The notes below the pieces were generated by a model. The model was not told the origin of the DNA. It did no database searches and worked only from the letters and a program-made list of their open reading frames with translations. From positions 31,746,540 to 31,810,539 of the forward strand of contig NC_091340.1 in NCBI RefSeq assembly GCF_038502225.1: DNA of 64,000 nt, written 5' to 3'. Both the position numbers and the translations under genes were made by a program. Origin of the DNA: Cherax quadricarinatus (taxonomy: Eukaryota > Arthropoda > Malacostraca > Decapoda > Parastacidae). Each line of letters starts with the position of its first letter. Within the stretch, counting starts at the first letter, position 1. Of this stretch, positions 1-10,781 are shown piece after piece.

Positions 1-119
1 ATATTTTATTACATAATATGGTACAAAAGGTTTAAGAGATACATGTAGGACCTACTTCCACTGGGGAATCCCGCCTACCAGTGACAATGCCCTCGTCTGC
101 TACCCGTCCCATTTCCACC

Positions 120-345
120 TGACGTTAGTATATAAGCGTCAGACGCCTTGCTTCTGCTTCAAAATCTCCACGACTACGGTGCTCTTCGCACTCCAAGGTT
201 GAGGGACTGATTACCTCATCTTCTGTACATAGTTCTACTGTCTTCAAGTAATGTCCTGGAATTTGTATTGATAAAGCCACTGGATGGTGAAACGTCTACA
301 ATAAAGATACCCAGATGTTGCACATGTGTCTTAATTTCATCAAGG
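120..345 (+). mobile_element. Penelope-like element 3'-region relic
   Basis: This is non-coding sequence of a type that recurs in the window. A TATA-like stretch (127-137) is followed by a GGGACTGA segment near 205 that reappears in diverged form at about 9083. Next comes a hairpin plus GAAACG core (268-299), then AATAAAGA and a tail containing GTTGCACATGTGTCTTAAT. The same order (core, AATAAAG, tail) is seen next to a Penelope endonuclease fragment at 52.2-53 kb, which is why I assign it to that group. No coding sequence remains. The family name is inferred from that comparison. Confidence 0.45.
268..299 (+). ncRNA. Hammerhead-like hairpin core (relic)
   Basis: TTGATAA is followed by a short imperfect hairpin and then GAAACGTCTAC. 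The hammerhead core is CUGANGA, stem II, GAAA, so the layout matches, but the catalytic G of CUGANGA is A here. Activity is therefore unlikely. Confidence 0.35.
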
Positions 346-929
346 AGATAATATAACGACACTAAGTAGGGACCATCTGCAGATCCTCTGCAAAAGTCAC
401 AAAACTCCCATACTACTGAATCTAAGTTCAGCATTAGAAAATCCCCGACTGTGACAGTACACAGATACCAGTACAAATTAGGTCAGAAGCTACAGCTCAG
501 GACCTGAGTTGCTCAGAGTGTCTATGCGACGCCCAACCTCAGTACAACGTCGAAAATCACTAAGTCTAGACAATGTTCTGTGAACAGAGTTACACAGAAC
601 AAACAACAAGAAAATGACAGAGACGATCTTCCAACAAGGGCCCACAATGGAGAGTAGGAGAGGCCGTCTTGTTGGAAGGCACGTCAAACAGACAGGCCAG
701 CTAGACTCTCTAGGTGAGGTGTGATCACCCCACCCTGATCACATGACTCTCCGTGGACTGCTGCTGCCCAGCAACACAGAAGCGGGCAGCGAAACAAGCG
801 GAGTGAAAATTACAGTAGTTAGACAATGTTGTCAGCTACTTAACACTCGAACTATGAGCACTGAATATATAAATGTTACATCCTACCTAATAATATAACT
901 AAGTCAAATAATAATATAAAGCAACATAT
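346..929. other. No recognisable feature
   Basis: This is mixed-composition sequence. Short open frames exist on the minus strand (216-476 and 490-687), but the first is antisense to the Penelope-like relic and neither shows a domain I recognise. I see no tandem repeat here. Confidence 0.5.
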
Positions 930-1960
930 TTACGATTTAGCTAATATCGCAAATATAAGCAATATAAAATTATATGAACAGGTAATATACATTATATACA
1001 TTGTGATCCATTCTGGGGTCGCAATATTCAGAATGAGACCCATTTCCTGTCCTCGTGTCATTACCTGTGTAAGATCATTTAGAAAGGACTCCTTTGTACC
1101 TACTAGTGTGCCATCATCTAGGAACCAGATGCTTAGCTCACTGGTCAGTCTTACTGTGCTTTCCCTAACTGCTATACAGAAGAAAAATGGTGCAAGAGGA
1201 TCCCTTTGCTGGACACCCTCTGATGATGTGATTTCATGCTCTCCAAACAGGAGCATTGATTCCTTGCTATACCCAGCTGAAACAGAAGGAAATGTTTTTG
1301 TGCAGCTGTTAATGCCACCTCTCTTTTCAAGAGATTAAATGCATTCTTCAAATCTAATTTTACCACTTCATTGTCCTCAGGCAGGTTGTTGATATACGCC
1401 CTTGTTGCATGAACCGTCCACTGCATCACTTCTTTGGGAGACCCCAAAGCCAAGCTGGTTTGGATGAAGTATCATGGCTGCCTCTGTGCGAATACTTCGG
1501 ACAGCCTCTTTGGAAACGAAGCGACGGGAATTGTTGCCCACTGCAATTGGCCCAAGTCCTCCATCCTTCTTTTTAAGGGCACAAAGTGAGGCATCAAACA
1601 AGAAAGGTTCAATTTCATCAGGAATCATACCAGCCAAGAAATTGTTGACGAACATTGTGATCTCTGAAAGCAGTTTCTCTGCAATCACCCTGATAACTGG
1701 ATTAACCATTTCCTTTAAATACTGTGGCCTTATTCCACTGTAGCTCCCAGCAGAGCCGGACAGAAACGACATTATTGTTTTGAAAATGCCCGAGTCTTGC
1801 ACAATCAATGGTTCCACAGTGGAGACAGAGGTGTTGGAACTGCTGGTGCCCATTGTTTCCTGGCTGGGTGCTTATCTCTAAGTGCTTAAGCAGTGTCAGC
1901 ATCCCTGGGGGCAAATGTATCTTCACTGGTGATAATTCTGATATCCCCCACTGTGTTGCC
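930..1960 (-). pseudogene. Decayed non-LTR retrotransposon reverse transcriptase
   Basis: Read on the minus strand, successive overlapping frames (about 1853-1377, 1453-1172, 1256-930) give pieces of one reverse transcriptase. In order they show SGIRPQYLKEMV, LCALKKKDGGLGPIAVG, VVKLDLKNAFNLLKRE (palm motif A), EGVQQRDPLAP (the usual QGDP with G changed to R) and FLDDGTLVGT (the catalytic Asp pair, in an LDD rather than ADD setting). The frame changes at least twice, so no intact protein can be made. The LDDGT form and the GVQQ.DP motif mark a LINE clade different from the other four in the window. I cannot name the clade. The upstream end lies close to the inverted-repeat element at 1981. Confidence 0.7.
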
Positions 1961-1980
1961 CTCTTCAGTATGTATATATG

Positions 1981-2709
<729 letters not shown>

Positions 2710-2717
2710 TACACACA

Positions 2718-2822
2718 CGTATGATAAAGCTCACGGCTCAGGGAGAGTGACCTAGTAGCGATCAGTGAAGAGGCGGGGCCAGGAGCTCGGACTCGACCCC
2801 CGCAACCTCAACTAGGTGAGTA
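2718..2822 (+). mobile_element. 3' tail fragment of CR1-like LINE
   Basis: Only the last ~100 bp of the family is present: ATAAAGCTCACGG, GGCGGGGCCAGGAGCT, CTAGGTGAGTAC. It matches the 3' end of the longer copy at 2897-3984. The (CA)n tract begins directly at its terminal GTAC. Confidence 0.75.
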
Positions 2823-2844
2823 CACACACATACACACACACACA

Positions 2845-2896
<52 letters not shown>
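2821..2896. repeat. (CA)n microsatellite
   Basis: About 76 bp of CA with two TA interruptions. It lies exactly between a LINE 3' tail and the truncated start of the next copy of the same LINE. Confidence 0.95.
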
Positions 2897-2897
<1 letters not shown>

Positions 2898-3984
2898 GCA
2901 GGGATAACAGGGAAGGCACTACAATGGATCAGGGAATACTTGTCAGGAAGACAGCAGCGAGTCATGGTATGTGGCGAGGTGTCAGAGTGGGCACCTGTGA
3001 CCAGCGGGGTCCCACAGGGGTCAGTCCTAGGACCAGTGCTGTTTCTGGTATTTGTAAACGACATGACGGAAGGAATAGACTCTGAGGTGTCCCTGTTTGC
3101 AGATGACGTGAAGTTGATGAGAAGAATTCACTCGATCGAAGACCAGGCAGAACTACAAAGGGATCTGGACAGGCTGCAGACCTGGTCCAGCAATTGGCTC
3201 CTGGAGTTCAATCCCACCAAGTGCAAAATCATGAAGATTGGGGAAGGGCAAAGAAGACCGCAGACGGAGTACAGTCTAGGGGGCCAGAGACTACAAACCT
3301 CACTCAAGGAAAAAGATCTTGGGGTGAGTATAACAACAGGCACATCTCCTGAAGCGCACATCAACCAAATAACTACTGCAGCATATGGGCGCCTGGCAAA
3401 CCTGAGAACAGCATTCCGATACCTTAGTAAGGAATTGTTCAAGACACTGTACACCGTGTATGTCAGGCCCATACTGGAGTATGCAGCACCTGTTTGGAAC
3501 CCACACTTGATAAAGCACGTCAAGAAACTAGAGAAAGTACAAAGGTTTGCCACAAGGTTAGTTCCAGAGCTAAGGGGAATGTCCTATGAAGAAAGATTAA
3601 GGGAAATAGGCCTGACGACACTGGAGGACAGGGGAGACATGATAACGACATATAAAATACTGCGTGGAATAGACAAGGTGGACAAAGACAGGATGTTCCA
3701 GGGAGGGGACACAGAAACAAGAGGCCACAATTGGAAGTTGAAGACACAAATGAGTCAGAGAGATATTAGGAAGTATTTCTTCAGTCATAGAGTTGTAAGG
3801 CAGTGGAATAGCCTAGAAAATGACGTAGTGGAGGCAGGAACCATACACAGTTTTAAGACGAGGTTTGATAAAGCTCATGGAGCGGGGAGAGAGAGGGCCC
3901 AGTAGCAACCGGTGAAGAGGCGGGGCCAGGAGCTAAGACTCGACCCCTGCAGCCACAAATAGGTGAGTACAAATAGGTGAGTAC
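2897..3984 (+). mobile_element. 5'-truncated CR1-like LINE, copy A
   Basis: A non-LTR retrotransposon copy that starts inside the reverse-transcriptase domain and keeps its 3' end, which is two tandem copies of AAATAGGTGAGTAC (3957-3970 and 3971-3984). Short tandem 3' tails of this kind are typical of the CR1/L2 group and reflect target-primed reverse transcription. A (TA)n tract follows at once. Other copies or fragments of the family lie at 2718, 29915, 37700, 59851, 59979, 60241 and 62838. Confidence 0.8.
2898..3905 (+). pseudogene. CR1-like reverse transcriptase, C-terminal part
   Basis: The frame is open from the end of the (CA)n tract to a TAG at 3903-3905. It encodes fingers and palm onward: ITGKALQWIREYLSGRQQRV, VPQGSVLGPVLF, SLFADDVKLM (catalytic Asp pair intact), FNPTKCKIMKIG, KDLGVSI, then the thumb and C-terminal region with YVRPILEYAAPVWNPH, QRFATRLVP and QWNSLENDVV. 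There is no ATG at the real N-terminus because the copy is truncated. The first convenient start (TTG at 2940) is not biological. Against the minus-strand copy at 62.8-64 kb it lacks three residues after TTLE (a 9-bp deletion). It cannot mobilise without the endonuclease half. Confidence 0.8.

Positions 3985-4076
<92 letters not shown>
3985..4076. repeat. (AT)n microsatellite
   Basis: About 90 bp of AT repeats with one interruption, lying between the CR1-like 3' tail and the 5' end of the RTE-like element. Confidence 0.95.
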
Positions 4077-4077
<1 letters not shown>

Positions 4078-4079
<2 letters not shown>

Positions 4080-7000
4080 TAGGTAGTAGGTTGGTAGACA
4101 GCAACCACCCAGGGAAGTACTACCGTCCTGCCAGATGACTGTGAAACAAAAACCTGTAACTGTTTTGCATGATGGTAGGATTGCTGGTTTCTTTTTCTGT
4201 CTCATAAACACGCTAAGATAACAGGGATATCTTGCTACTCCTACTTACACTTTGGTCACACTTCACAGACACGCACATGCATATATATATATACATACAT
4301 CTAGGTTTTTCTCCTTTTTCTAAATAGCTCTTGTTCTTTTTTATTTCTTCTATTGTCCATGGGGAAGTGGAAAAGAATCTTTCCTCCGTAAGCCATGCGT
4401 GTCGTATGAGGCGACTAAAATGCCGGGAGCAATGGGCTAGTAACCCCTTCTCCTGTATACAATTACTAAAAAAGAGAAGAAGAAAAACTTTATAAAACTG
4501 GGTTGCTTAAATGTGCGTGGATGCAGTGCGGATGACAAGAAACAGATGATTGCTGATGTTATGAATGAAAAGAAGTTGGATGTCCTGGCCCTAAGCGAAA
4601 CAAAGCTGAAGGGGGTAGGAGAGTTTCAGTGGGGGGAAATAAATGGGATTAAATCTGGAGTATCTGAGAGAGTTAGAGCAAAGGAAGGGGTAGCAGTAAT
4701 GTTAAATGATCAGTTATGGAAGGAGAAAAGAGAATATGAATGTGTAAATTCAAGAATTATGTGGATTAAAGTAAAGGTTGGATGCGAGAAGTGGGTCATA
4801 ATAAGCGTGTATGCACCTGGAGAAGAGAGGAATGCAGAGGAGAGAGAGAGATTTTGGGAGATGTTAAGTGAATGTATAGGAGCCTTTGAACCAAGTGAGA
4901 GAGTAATTGTGGTGGGGGATCTGAATGCTAAAGTAGGAGAAACTTTTAGAGAGGGTGTGGTAGGTAAGTTTGGGGTGCCAGGTGTAAATGATAATGGGAG
5001 CCCTTTGATTGAACTTTGTATAGAAAGGGGTTTAGTTATAGGTAATACATATTTTAAGAAAAAGAGGATAAATAAGTATACACGATATGATGTAGGGCGA
5101 AATGACAGTAGTTTGTTGGATTATGTATTGGTAGATAAAAGACTGTTGAGTAGACTTCAGGATGTACATGTTTATAGAGGGGCCACAGATATATCAGATC
5201 ACTTTCTAGTTGTAGCTACACTGAGAGTAAAAGGTAGATGGGATACAAGGAGAATAGAAGCATCAGGGAAGAGAGAGGTGAAGGTTTATAAACTAAAAGA
5301 GGAGGCAGTTAGGGTAAGATATAAACAGCTATTGGAGGATAGATGGGCTAATGAGAGCATAGGCAATGGGGTCGAAGAGGTATGGGGTAGGTTTAAAAAT
5401 GTAGTGTTAGAGTGTTCAGCAGAAGTTTGTGGTTACAGGAAAGTGGGTGCAGGAGGGAAGAGGAGCGATTGGTGGAATGATGATGTAAAGAGAGTAGTAA
5501 GGGAGAAAAAGTTAGCATATGAGAAGTTTTTACAAAGTAGAAGTGATGCAAGGAGGGAAGAGTATATGGAGAAAAAGAGAGAAGTTAAGAGAGTGGTGAA
5601 GCAATGTAAAAAGAGAGCAAATGAGAGAGTGGGTGAGATGTTATCAACAAATTTTGTTGAAAATAAGAAAAAGTTTTGGAGTGAGATTAACAAGTTAAGA
5701 AAGCCTAGAGAACAAATGGATTTGTCAGTTAAAAATAGGAGAGGAGAGTTATTAAATGGAGAGTTAGAGGTATTGGGAAGATGGAAGGAATATTTTGAGG
5801 AATTGTTAAATGTTGATGAAGATAGGGAAGCTGTGATTTCGTGTATAGGGCAAGGAGGAATAACATCTTGTAGGAGTGAGGAAGAGCCAGTTGTGAGTGT
5901 GGGGGAAGTTCGTGAGGCAGTAGGTAAAATGAAAGGGGGTAAGGCACCCGGGATTGATGGGATAAAGATAGAAATGTTAAAAGTAGGTGGGGATATAGTT
6001 TTGGAGTGGTTGGTGCAATTATTTAATAAATGTATGGAAGAGGGTAAGGTACCTAGGGATTGGCAGAGAGCATGCATAGTTCCTTTGTATAAAGGCAAAG
6101 GGGATAAAAGAGAGTGCAAAAATTATAGGGGGATAAGTCTGTTGAGTGTACCTGGTAAAGTGTATGGTAGAGTTATAATTGAAAGAATTAAGAGTAAGAC
6201 GGAGAATAGGATAGCAGATGAACAAGGAGGCTTTAGGAAAGGTAGGGGGTGTGTGGACCAGGTGTTTACAGTGAAACATATAAGTGAACAGTATTTAGAT
6301 AAGGCTAAAGAGGTCTTTGTGGCATTTATGGATTTGGAAAAGGCGTATGACAGGGTGGATAGGGGGGCAATGTGGCAGATGTTGCAAGTGTATGGTGTAG
6401 GAGGTAGGTTACTGAAAGCAGTGAAGAGTTTTTATGAGGATAGTGAGGCTCAAGTTAGAGTATGTAGGAAAGAGGGAAATTTTTTCCCAGTAAAAGTAGG
6501 CCTTAGACAAGGATGTGTGATGTCACCGTGGTTGTTTAATATATTTATAGATGGGGTTGTAAGAGAAGTAAATGCGAGGGTCTTGGCAAGAGGCGTGGAG
6601 TTAAAAGATAAAGAATCACACACAAAGTGGGAGTTGTCACAGCTGCTCTTTGCTGATGACACTGTGCTCTTGGGAGATTCTGAAGAGAAGTTGCAGAGAT
6701 TGGTGGATGAATTTGGTAGGGTGTGCAAAAGAAGAAAATTAAAGGTGAATACAGGAAAGAGTAAGGTTATGAGGATAACAAAAAGATTAGGTGATGAAAG
6801 ATTGAATATCAGATTGGAGGGAGAGAGTATGGAGGAGGTGAACGTATTCAGATATTTGGGAGTGGACGTGTCAGCGGATGGGTCTATGAAAGATGAGGTG
6901 AATCATAGAATTGATGAGGGAAAAAGAGTGAGTGGTGCACTTAGGAGTCTGTGGAGACAAAGAACTTTGTCCTTGGAGGCAAAGAGGGGAATGTATGAGA

Positions 7001-7683
7001 GTATAGTTTTACCAACGCTCTTATATGGGTGTGAAGCGTGGGTGATGAATGTTGCAGCGAGGAGAAGGCTGGAGGCAGTGGAGATGTCATGTCTGAGGGC
7101 AATGTGTGGTGTGAATATAATGCAGAGAATTCGTAGTTTGGAAGTTAGGAGGAGGTGCGGGATTACCAAAACTGTTGTCCAGAGGGCTGAGGAAGGGTTG
7201 TTGAGGTGGTTCGGACATGTAGAGAGAATGGAGCGAAACAGAATGACTTCAAGAGTGTATCAGTCTGTAGTGGAAGGAAGGCGGGGTAGGGGTCGGCCTA
7301 GGAATGGTTGGAGGGAGGGGGGTAAAGGAGGTTTTGTGTGCGAGGGGCTTGGACTTCCAGCAGGCATGCGTGAGCGTGTTTGACAGGAGTGAATGGAGAC
7401 AAATGGTTTTTAATACTTGACGTGCTGTTGGAGTGTGAGCAAAGTAACATTTATGAAGGGATTCAGGGAAACCGGCAGGCCGGACTTGAGTCCTGGAGAT
7501 GGGAAGTACAGTGCCTGCACTCTGAAGGAGGGGTGTTAATGTTGCAGTTTAAAAACTGTAGTGTAAAGCACCCTTCTGGCAAGACAGTGATGGAGTGAAT
7601 GATGGTGAAAGTTTTTCTTTTTCGGGCCACCCTGCCTTGGTGGGAATCGGCCGGTGTGATAATAAAAAAAAAAAAAAAAAAAA

Positions 7684-7684
<1 letters not shown>
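4078..7684 (+). mobile_element. Near full-length RTE-like LINE, copy 1
   Basis: The element has a 5' leader (4078-4443), one long open frame with endonuclease and reverse transcriptase, a ~280-bp 3' UTR containing TTCGGGCCACCCTGCC, and an A-rich end beginning GATAATAAAA (poly(A) 7664-7684). A second, broken copy at 60349-62815 is closely similar and shares the same 3' UTR, which helps define this boundary. The 5' boundary is set where (AT)n gives way to complex sequence and is less certain. A (AT)n tract of ~240 bp follows the poly(A). Placement in the RTE group rests on the single-ORF layout and on the reverse-transcriptase and C-terminal motifs. It is an inference. Confidence 0.8.
4444..7383 (+). 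CDS. RTE-like endonuclease/reverse transcriptase polyprotein
   Basis: The frame is open from just after a TAA at 4441-4443. The first plausible start is GTG at 4513, but the endonuclease motif GCLNVRG begins before it, so translation probably starts upstream or by another mechanism. Counting from 4513 (957 codons with stop), the APE-type endonuclease shows LALSETK (catalytic Glu 29), GDLN (~136), DYVLVDKR and SDHF (~228). The reverse transcriptase shows GKAPGIDG, YRGISLLSVPGK, EQGGFRKGRG, FMDLEKAYDRVD, GLRQGCVMSPWLFN and FADD (713-716), so all catalytic residues I can check are present. The C-terminal region has WFGHVERMER and GRRGRGRPR. The last ~25 residues are out of frame relative to copy 2: a G run near 7316-7322 has six Gs here and five there. 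Confidence 0.85.
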   Translation, partial: PLLLYTITKKEKKKNFIKLGCLNVRGCSADDKKQMIADVMNEKKLDVLALSETKLKGVGEFQWGEINGIKSGVSERVRAKEGVAVMLNDQLWKEKREYECVNSRIMWIKVKVGCEKWVIISVYAPGEERNAEERERFWEMLSECIGAFEPSERVIVVGDLNAKVGETFREGVVGKFGVPGVNDNGSPLIELCIERGLVIGNTYFKKKRINKYTRYDVGRNDSSLLDYVLVDKRLLSRLQDVHVYRGATDISDHFLVVATLRVKGRWDTRRIEASGKREVKVYKLKEEAVRVRYKQLLEDRWANESIGNGVEEVWGRFKNVVLECSAEVCGYRKVGAGGKRSDWWNDDVKRVVREKKLAYEKFLQSRSDARREEYMEKKREVKRVVKQCKKRANERVGEMLSTNFVENKKKFWSEINKLRKPREQMDLSVKNRRGELLNGELEVLGRWKEYFEELLNVDEDREAVISCIGQGGITSCRSEEEPVVSVGEVREAVGKMKGGKAPGIDGIKIEMLKVGGDIVLEWLVQLFNKCMEEGKVPRDWQRACIVPLYKGKGDKRECKNYRGISLLSVPGKVYGRVIIERIKSKTENRIADEQGGFRKGRGCVDQVFTVKHISEQYLDKAKEVFVAFMDLEKAYDRVDRGAMWQMLQVYGVGGRLLKAVKSFYEDSEAQVRVCRKEGNFFPVKVGLRQGCVMSPWLFNIFIDGVVREVNARVLARGVELKDKESHTKWELSQLLFADDTVLLGDSEEKLQRLVDEFGRVCKRRKLKVNTGKSKVMRITKRLGDERLNIRLEGESMEEVNVFRYLGVDVSADGSMKDEVNHRIDEGKRVSGALRSLWRQRTLSLEAKRGMYESIVLPTLLYGCEAWVMNVAARRRLEAVEMSCLRAMCGVNIMQRIRSLEVRRRCGITKTVVQRAEEGLLRWFGHVERMERNRMTSRVYQSVVEGRRGRGRPRNGWREGGKGGFVCEGLGLPAGMRERV

Positions 7685-7929
<245 letters not shown>

Positions 7930-7960
7930 AGGAATTCGCAAGATCAGACGAAATATACAC

Positions 7961-8154
7961 AAACACTGATCTCTGGCTGAAGGAGACTCGAACCTACGAA
8001 CCTTGGAACAAGGTACGCAGTGCTTTACCAAACTCACCACACTGGACAATACCTTGGAGTCCAGCTTGCGCTACACGTTTGATCCAAGGCAGCCAGCTTT
8101 CAGGGAGAAGGCTTACAGCTTTTCATCTCATCCCCTGCATGCATCAACCTTACT
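7961..8154 (-). mobile_element. tRNA-like SINE, left arm of foldback pair
   Basis: This 194-bp sequence is repeated almost perfectly in inverse orientation at 8184-8376. On the minus strand it reads AGGTTCGAGTCTCC, a near match to the RNA polymerase III B box (GGTTCGANNCC), preceded by a D-arm-like GTGGTGAGTTTGGTAAAGC. That suggests a tRNA-derived SINE. The opposite arm carries the same signals. A TGCAAGGAATTCGCAAG motif flanks it at 7926 and recurs at 8169. Confidence 0.55.
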
Positions 8155-8183
8155 AGAGATTTTAACAATGCAAGGAATTCGCA

Positions 8184-8372
8184 AGTAAGGCTGATGCATG
8201 CAGGGGATGAGATGAAAAGCTGTAAGCCTTCTCCCTGAAAGCTGGCTGCCTTGGATCAAAGTCTAGCGCAAGCTGGACTCCAAGGTATTGTCCAGTGTGG
8301 TGAGTTTGGTATAGCACTGCGTACCTTGTTCCAAGGTTCGTAGGTTCGAGTCTCCTTCAGCCAGAGATCAGT

Positions 8373-8376
<4 letters not shown>
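8184..8376 (+). mobile_element. tRNA-like SINE, right arm of foldback pair
   Basis: This is the inverted partner of 7961-8154, separated by a 29-bp spacer (8155-8183). Differences between arms are few, for example one near the inner end. The B-box-like AGGTTCGAGTCTCC lies near 8352. The arm ends at a (TA)n tract. If transcribed through, the two arms would form a hairpin of ~190 bp. Confidence 0.6.
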
Positions 8377-8450
<74 letters not shown>

Positions 8451-8477
8451 TCTCTTTCTCCCTCTCTCTCTCTTTTT
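8377..8477. repeat. (TA)n then (CT)n
   Basis: TA repeats to about 8448, then a CT-rich run ending in a T tract. They abut the SINE arm. Confidence 0.9.
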
Positions 8478-8710
8478 AAAAATATATGCCAATTACTTCT
8501 CTCTTCTATGTTTACTGTCCGTACTTATCAGAGTTGATGATGATCATCTTTGCAGTTGAGTGAGTACATGAGAGTCTTCATTAGTGTGTGTGACAGAGTC
8601 CCTGAGCCTCACTCCTCTGTTTGACCTGACTGTAATTAATAGTTCAGAGGTACCAGGACAGCCTACGTTTTTATGTCCTGAGAACTGCATAATCTTTTGA
8701 TGAAGAAGAT
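8478..8710. other. No recognisable feature
   Basis: Mixed sequence without tandem structure, frame or motif that I can identify. Confidence 0.4.
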
Positions 8711-8723
8711 AGTACACACACAG

Positions 8724-8791
<68 letters not shown>

Positions 8792-8811
8792 ACACACATA
8801 CACACACACAT
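8711..8811. repeat. (CA)n microsatellite
   Basis: About 100 bp of CA with single GA and TA interruptions. Confidence 0.95.
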
Positions 8812-8934
8812 GTACTTACATGTCCGTGATCACGAACAAGGCGGCTCACTTTTAGGACCATAGCGGACGATATCATGTTTAGCAGAGCTTCCACTGACTC
8901 GCGAAATCTCAATAACACCATTACAAACAAGTCA

Positions 8935-9185
8935 TGTTATTGTGATTTCCTGAGACTTGAGCTAGAGCACGACACATAAACACTGGTGTGGGATTCCTCC
9001 GTGAAAACTTGTATTTGTGGTCACAGCGTGAGGCCCATTATTCAGCTTGACAGTGTTCCAGAGCTAAACTCTTTTCCAGGCTGAGGGACTGACCACCTCA
9101 AGAACCACTGATGGACTGAACACACCATCTTTACCTCTCCAAAACTACAATGTCCTTCGTATTTGACTGAACTGATGATCGTCAG
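8935..9185 (+). mobile_element. Composite of two dispersed-repeat relics
   Basis: Positions ~8950-9030 (ACTTGAGCTAGAG, GTGAAAACTTG, ATTTGTGGTC) are a diverged match to 24219-24290, the middle of a foldback SINE region. Positions ~9075-9180 match the Penelope-like relic at 200-270 (CTGAGGGACTGACCACCTCA). An exact CTGATGA occurs at 9171-9177, but no GAAACG hairpin follows. 9186-9495 shows nothing further. Confidence 0.4.
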
Positions 9186-9495
9186 ATCTCTGGAGTTTCA
9201 TGTAAAGATGGAATACAATACTTACATCAAACCCATCATAGTAGAGGTCAGTTGTCGACAAGTACACGAGATCACCTTCCTAAACCACACATCTCTACCA
9301 TTACTGGGCCAGAAGAGTCATACATATCACAGTACGAACAATAACCCACACGGACGAGCTTGTGCACGCACGAATACATAAATAAGCTACAAATTTACTG
9401 ATCATCTAACACTTCTTCCTCCTATCAACAATTATAGTAATGTGGATATTAACTGGAACAGTGATAAAATAAGATGTTTATTTGGAAAATTGTAT

Positions 9496-10441
9496 TTACC
9501 TGAAATATACAGATAATTGATCTAATAAGAGATATACTGTCTTTGGTTTTTTAAACATTATTACAAACTGTGGCATAGAATCAACCAACGCCGAACACAG
9601 TTCGGCAAGTTCTTCGTGGTTGTACCAGGTTCCAATAACAGCAGCAAATATCTTCACAGTTGAACAGTCCTGTTTCGTGATCCTGTGTTTGGTTATTGTC
9701 CATAAATTCTCAATTGAGTTGAAATCAGGAGAGTTCCAAGCCAATTTAGAATGTTTAGTCCATTCTCTTCGATGAATGTCAGCATTTTTCTGGAAGTGTG
9801 ACATGAAGAAAGATCCTGTTGGAAAATGCCGTCTACATCAGGAAAGTCTCTCCACAGTGGGAAACAAATGAGTTGCCAGGATTGCCTCGTATTTATCCCT
9901 GGTCATCGTTTCCTCAACAATAACAACCCTCCCAGAGCATTTAGCAGTAAAACTACCCCAAAACATCTTAGGTGGGTGATTTGGTGCTTGTTGAATGTGT
10001 CTAAATCGAAGAGGTTCACCTTTGCTTCGTCTCACTACCACTCGTCTCTACCCATGTACTTCAAAATGCGTCTCATCTGAAAATTTAACTTTTCTACCGG
10101 CTTTCTGGCAGTTCTGTCAACTTCAAGGAGCCTTCATCCAGCAGTTGAAGAATCAACATTTACGCAGCTGAAGCCAAATCTCTCTGTAGATCTTTGCTGG
10201 TTTTCTTGCGATCCTTCACACTATTTATTACAATACCTTTGTCATCCTGACGTGTTGCCTTAAGTTTTCTTCCACATCTTCCTCGACGCAGCGCTTCACA
10301 GCTACCAATGTCGTCATCTCTCATCAAAATCCTACCAATAGTTGACTGCTAGGCTCAAATTTTCGGCGATCTTCTGATAATCAAACCTGAATGTTTTCTA
10401 AGACCTACAACACTTGCACGCTTCCTAGGTGTAACATCCAT
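9496..10441 (-). pseudogene. Tc1/mariner-type transposase remnant
   Basis: On the minus strand an ATG at 10441-10439 begins MDVTPRKRASVVGLRKHSG, a Tc1-like DNA-binding N-terminus. Later pieces give RILMRDDD, KFSDETHF (first catalytic Asp), PKMFWGSFTAKCSGRVV, MTRDKYEAIL, FQQDLSSCHTSRK (second Asp) and SPDFNSIENLW (catalytic Glu, the DD34E arrangement of Tc1). Stops and frame changes separate these, for example stops before VVVRRSKGEP and after FPTVERLS. No terminal inverted repeats were seen on either side, so the element ends are eroded or outside what I can align by eye. The family assignment is confident. Activity is excluded. Confidence 0.8.
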
Positions 10442-10781
10442 CATGAATTTCAGCAGTAATCATAAACTGAAGGTGAGAATTTGGCAAAACCACATTCACT
10501 CACGGAGCACGCTTGCAGGAATAGCCTTACAGAACAACAGCTGTTGTAGCACTGACAAGAGACGCAGGGTAACACCACAGCTGGAAGGTTGCCTCATGTC
10601 GGAAGCAAACTCTTCTGAAAAGAACAGAACCCAGACTACATTAATTAAGACGGAGAATAAGTCATATGAGATAATCACAAAATTTACTCCTGTCCCAATT
10701 ATTTTGCACACTACTGTAGCTAGTGTCGCTTACTATTCTTACAGAGACAAGAGCTGGATGCTTCGTTGTCAGTTTTTGCTG
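10442..10781. other. No recognisable feature
   Basis: Unique-looking sequence between the transposase remnant and the 25-bp array. No terminal inverted repeat matching 9400-9500 was seen. Confidence 0.4.

Noticed and set aside
5433..6119. Minus-strand frame across the RTE-like element
   Set aside because: Shadow of the plus-strand reverse transcriptase. The same antisense frame recurs in copy 2 simply because the copies are similar.
9171..9177. Exact CTGATGA as an intact hammerhead core
   Set aside because: No stem-loop followed by GAAA lies downstream, so the rest of the core is missing.
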